From Paenibacillus tuaregi (GTDB taxonomy: Bacteria; Bacillota; Bacilli; Paenibacillales; Paenibacillaceae): a DNA stretch of 64,000 nucleotides. Positions 61,236-64,000 of the stretch are shown here, piece by piece (within the stretch, counting starts at the first letter, position 1; each line of letters opens with the position of its first letter). A program made the position numbers and the translations under genes. The stretch spans positions 2,265,616-2,329,615 of the forward strand of contig NZ_LT575476.1 of NCBI RefSeq assembly GCF_900086655.1. The letters run 5' to 3'. Below the pieces are notes generated by a model. The model made no database searches and was not told where the DNA came from. It saw only the letters and a program-made list of their open reading frames with translations.

Positions 61236-61276
61236 GTCTTGATACGGGATTCAGTCCCGTATCAAGACTTTTTTTT
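61236..61276 (+). terminator. Terminator after the SLH gene
   Basis: A perfect 14-bp stem, 61236-61249 with 61255-61268, has a 5-base loop and eight Ts. Confidence 0.95.
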
Positions 61277-61292
61277 GCCGGGAGGAATGCAC

Positions 61293-61973
61293 ATGAACGC
61301 GGCTGCAGTCCGCCATATACTGGACAGTATCGGAGCCATGTTTCCAGATGCACACTGTGAACTTCATCACAGCAACGCCTTTGAACTTACGATAGCGGTC
61401 CTTCTGTCAGCTCAATGTACAGATGCGACCGTCAATAAAGTGACGGTGGATTTATTCCAGAAGTACCATACGCCGATGGATTATGTGTCGGTTCCGCTTG
61501 AGGAGCTGGAGCAGGATATCCGTCGGATTGGTCTGTACCGGAATAAGGCGAAGCATATTCAGAATCTCTGCCGAATTCTGATTGAACAGTATGGGGGCGA
61601 AGTTCCCTCCGAGCATGACAAGCTTGTTCAGCTGCCAGGGGTCGGGAGGAAGACGGCCAACGTCGTGGTCTCCAATGCCTTCGGTGTTCCTGCGATTGCG
61701 GTGGACACGCATGTCGAGCGCGTCAGTAAGCGGTTGGGACTGGCTGGCTGGAAGGATTCGGTCTTAGAGGTTGAGAAGAAGCTCATGAAACAGGTGCCAA
61801 GGGATGAATGGACATTGACACATCATAGATTGATTTTCTTTGGCCGGTACCACTGCAAGGCCCAGTCCCCGAAATGCCAGGTATGTCCGCTGCTTGATGT
61901 GTGCCGGGAAGGCAAAAAGCGTATGAAAACTGCGCAGCTTAGAGAAGATAGAGAGAGCAAGACCAAAAAATGA
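61293..61973 (+). CDS. nth: Endonuclease III
   Basis: A 226-residue base-excision repair glycosylase/AP lyase for oxidised pyrimidines. The helix-hairpin-helix is LPGVGRKTANVV with the catalytic Lys, followed by the catalytic Asp in VDTHVERVS. Four Cys (C-x6-C-x2-C-x5-C, CKAQSPKCQVCPLLDVC) bind the [4Fe-4S] cluster. GGGAGG is 7 bases before the ATG at 61293; the frame opens earlier inside the terminator. In Bacillus it directly follows dnaD. Confidence 0.95.
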   Translation: MNAAAVRHILDSIGAMFPDAHCELHHSNAFELTIAVLLSAQCTDATVNKVTVDLFQKYHTPMDYVSVPLEELEQDIRRIGLYRNKAKHIQNLCRILIEQYGGEVPSEHDKLVQLPGVGRKTANVVVSNAFGVPAIAVDTHVERVSKRLGLAGWKDSVLEVEKKLMKQVPRDEWTLTHHRLIFFGRYHCKAQSPKCQVCPLLDVCREGKKRMKTAQLREDRESKTKK

Positions 61974-61998
61974 TATTGATAGTAGAGGATGAGACTTC

Positions 61999-62280
61999 AT
62001 GAGATGTATTTCCGTTTACACAGACAATTTTGAGTTATTCTCAGATATGTTTGAACAGGTGATCGAGATTAATTTGGGTGAGAATGACGAGCGTGAGCTT
62101 GAAGGAGTAACGATTAGCGATTCCGGGGAAGTGCCTGAACATTACCTGGAGCGCATGGCGAAGAAGCCTGAAGTCGTTGTAATGAAGGACAAAGACAGAG
62201 GCATTACAATCCTGCAGCACGGCAAGGTATTTGAAATTCTGATTCCTTCGGATGAGGCGGAAGCCGTAACCGCAGGTTAA
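61999..62280 (+). CDS. Small acidic protein of unknown function
   Basis: A 93-residue soluble protein, rich in Glu and Asp, without Cys apart from one near the start. It has alternating strand and helix segments (MRCISVYTDNFELFSDMFEQV; VVVMKDKDRGITILQHG). I recognise no family. GAGGATGAG precedes the ATG. It follows nth by 25 bases and is ended by a strong terminator, so it is probably co-transcribed with nth. Confidence 0.75.
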   Translation: MRCISVYTDNFELFSDMFEQVIEINLGENDERELEGVTISDSGEVPEHYLERMAKKPEVVVMKDKDRGITILQHGKVFEILIPSDEAEAVTAG

Positions 62281-62294
62281 TAGTTTTAGATAAA

Positions 62295-62329
62295 AATAAA
62301 ACCGGATCACTCCGGTTTTATTTTTTTTG
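62295..62329 (+). terminator. Terminator of the nth operon
   Basis: A perfect 12-bp stem, 62295-62306 with 62311-62322, has a TCAC loop and a run of eight or more Ts. Confidence 0.95.
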
Positions 62330-62446
62330 CCCGAATAAGTTTCCCCGCAGCCGGATTGAATGCTAAAATGAACATATTTATACTGCAAACTGACACATAA
62401 CACTTAACAAAACAATAGAAAAATCAAGTTCGGGAGAGAAGCAAAT

Positions 62447-64000
62447 ATGGAAACGTTCTCAGTTCATACAAAGCAGCCTTTGCAGACCATGCTGCAGAGG
62501 TTGAAAGAGCATTTAAAGCAAGCCGGAGACATGAAAGGCGCACAGGATATGGATGAGCTTGAGCAAAAGCGCCTGTCCGGCGAGATTACCATCGCATTCT
62601 GCGGGCATTTCTCGGCAGGGAAATCCAGCCTGATTAATACTTTATGCGGCAAAAGAGTGCTGCCGGCGAGTCCGCTTCCCACCAGTGCAAATGTGGTGAT
62701 GATCCGCAGCGGGGCGCCGAGGGCCCTGTTAACCCCGGCCAGTGTGCCGCAGGTACAGGCTGCATCGGCCGCATCGGAAGCCATGGCAGCAGGTGAAGAC
62801 AAACAAGCGCCTGAGCCGATCGAAGCCTCGCTGGATGAGCTTGAAATATACTGCCGGAACGGCCAGGACTTCTCCCGGATTTCCGTCTGGGATCATATCC
62901 CGCTGCTCGGGGATCATGGAGTGATGCTGGACACGCCTGGAGTGGACTCCAATGATGCGGGGCATGCGCTTGCCACGGAATCGGCGCTCCACCTGGCTGA
63001 CGTGGTGTTCTATGTCATGGACTATAACCATGTCCAATCTGAAACGAACCTGAGCTTTGCCAAAAGCCTATCGGATTGGGGCAAGCCGCTGTATCTCGTT
63101 GTCAATCAAATTGACAAGCACCGGGAACAGGAGCTGAGCTTTGACAAGTATCGTCGTTCTGTTGAGCAGGCTTTTGACGTGTGGCAGGTGAAGCCCACAG
63201 GGATCTTCTATTTGTCCTTGAAGCAGCCGGATCATCCGCACAGCATGCTGCAAGAGTTGAAGCAAGTAATAGGCCAACTGATCACCCGCCGGGAGGAGCT
63301 GGTGAACTACAGCTTAACTTGTTCCGCATTTCATACGGCGGAAAGCCATCTGGAGCAGCTCAAAGATACCGAGGAAACAGAGCGGAATGAACTGCTCGTA
63401 CAGCTTGGGGGCGAGGAAGCGGCCCAGCGGGTAGAGGACGAGATTCTTGCACTTCAACGGGAAGCGGAAGAGAACGAGATGCTGCCTTCAAGACTCCAGA
63501 GCGGCTTCGCCGCGGAGCTGGACAAGCTGCTTGGCAGCGCCCAGCTGATGACTCCGCCAATCCGGGAAGCGGCGCAGCTGTATTTGGAGAGCCGCGCTCC
63601 TGGCTTCAAGATGGGCTTTCTGTTTGCCGGAGGCAAGACAGAGGCGGAGAAGCAGCGCCGCCAGGACGAGCTGTTTCATAAACTAAAAGATCAGGTGAAC
63701 GCCCAGGTGGACTGGCATGTCAGAGACTTGATTCGCAAGCTTGGCCAGGCTCATGAGCTGTGGTCGGCAGCTTGGGAGCAGCGGCTGAGTGACGAGCTTC
63801 CAAAGGCGGATATCCAGTGGATCTCCGGACCGGTCAAGGCTGGTGCGACCATCTCCGGCGAGTCGACGCTGAACTATGCCGCAGACGTGAAAGCGGCCGT
63901 CACCATGGCCTATCGCCGCGCAGCCATGAGCATCGCCGCCGAGCTGCTGGCCGAGCTGGCCCCGCAGCAGGAGGCCGTGCGGCGGAGCCTGGCTGCGCGC
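62447..64000 (+). CDS. Dynamin-like GTPase (DynA/YpbR type), 5' part
   Basis: 518 codons are visible and the frame is open at the window end. G1 is GHFSAGKSSLINTL (about 53-66), G3 is MLDTPGVDS (about 160-168), and G4 is VVNQIDKH (about 219-226). This is followed by long helical, Glu/Arg-rich coiled-coil stretches (about 290-400) and a hydrophobic patch near FKMGFLFAGGK that could meet the membrane. Bacterial dynamins such as B. subtilis DynA tether and fuse membranes and are often a tandem of two GTPase units; the second unit would lie outside the window. GGGAGAG precedes the ATG. Confidence 0.88.
   Translation, partial: METFSVHTKQPLQTMLQRLKEHLKQAGDMKGAQDMDELEQKRLSGEITIAFCGHFSAGKSSLINTLCGKRVLPASPLPTSANVVMIRSGAPRALLTPASVPQVQAASAASEAMAAGEDKQAPEPIEASLDELEIYCRNGQDFSRISVWDHIPLLGDHGVMLDTPGVDSNDAGHALATESALHLADVVFYVMDYNHVQSETNLSFAKSLSDWGKPLYLVVNQIDKHREQELSFDKYRRSVEQAFDVWQVKPTGIFYLSLKQPDHPHSMLQELKQVIGQLITRREELVNYSLTCSAFHTAESHLEQLKDTEETERNELLVQLGGEEAAQRVEDEILALQREAEENEMLPSRLQSGFAAELDKLLGSAQLMTPPIREAAQLYLESRAPGFKMGFLFAGGKTEAEKQRRQDELFHKLKDQVNAQVDWHVRDLIRKLGQAHELWSAAWEQRLSDELPKADIQWISGPVKAGATISGESTLNYAADVKAAVTMAYRRAAMSIAAELLAELAPQQEAVRRSLAAR

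Overview
The window looks like a chromosomal segment of a spore-forming Bacillota, most likely Paenibacillus or a close relative. The signs are strong AGGAGG-type ribosome sites, the Bacillus-type gene order ypiB-ypiF-qcrABC-ypjABCD-dapB-mgsA-bshB1-bshA-cca-birA-panBCD-dinG, the sporulation protein YpjB, bacillithiol genes, a T-box leader, S-layer homology domains and copper-amine-oxidase-like N-terminal domains on cell-wall amidases. I assign the genus by recognition, not by a search. I see no rRNA, tRNA, CRISPR array, prophage or complete insertion sequence.

Layout. (1) 0-6.8 kb: a LysR regulator opposite a glutamine-amidotransferase-like/MOSC pair; an ECF sigma/anti-sigma pair; a histidine phosphatase flanked by two copies of a palindromic repeat; a helical protein of unknown function; and a gamma-carbonic-anhydrase-like protein. 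(2) 6.8-34.4 kb: a mostly co-directional housekeeping block. It covers the cytochrome bc complex, lysine and pantothenate synthesis, bacillithiol, CCA addition, biotin ligase, DinG, Rex and MtaD. Compared with my memory of B. subtilis, aspB is missing between ypmB and asnS. In its place are a compact FtsH-like protease with a membrane partner, a 3-hydroxyacyl-CoA dehydrogenase and acetate kinase. (3) 34.6-37.6 kb: a small secreted protein and an ECF sigma module whose sigma gene seems to start at ATT, followed by an anti-sigma candidate, a triplicated TM2-like protein and a LiaF-like membrane protein. (4) 37.5-46.1 kb, mainly minus strand: mtnE, then a proline T-box, then proB-proA-proC-mtnW-mtnX-mtnB. 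The last four genes overlap by 4 nt each. mtnU diverges from mtnE. (5) 46.1-53.5 kb: a LysR regulator opposite a MetNIQ-type transporter and an M20 amidohydrolase, then leuCD. A similar palindrome lies before both the lysR gene and leuC. (6) 53.7-61.2 kb: two tandem copies of an amidase plus GerM-lipoprotein cassette, each behind a GCAAC-N16-CGTC promoter-like site, then a large SLH protein. (7) 61.3-64 kb: nth, a small unknown gene and the start of a dynamin-like GTPase that runs off the window. dnaD and nth, adjacent in B. subtilis, are about 27 kb apart here.

How the genes work together. QcrABC passes electrons from menaquinol to cytochrome c, and Rex senses NADH/NAD+. MtaD, MtnE/MtnU and MtnWXB cover parts of methionine recycling; mtnK, mtnA and mtnD are not here. 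ProBAC makes proline, and the tRNA-sensing leader suggests that part of the methionine recycling genes may be co-transcribed with it. The ECF modules, amidases and SLH protein make the last third mostly an envelope-remodelling region.
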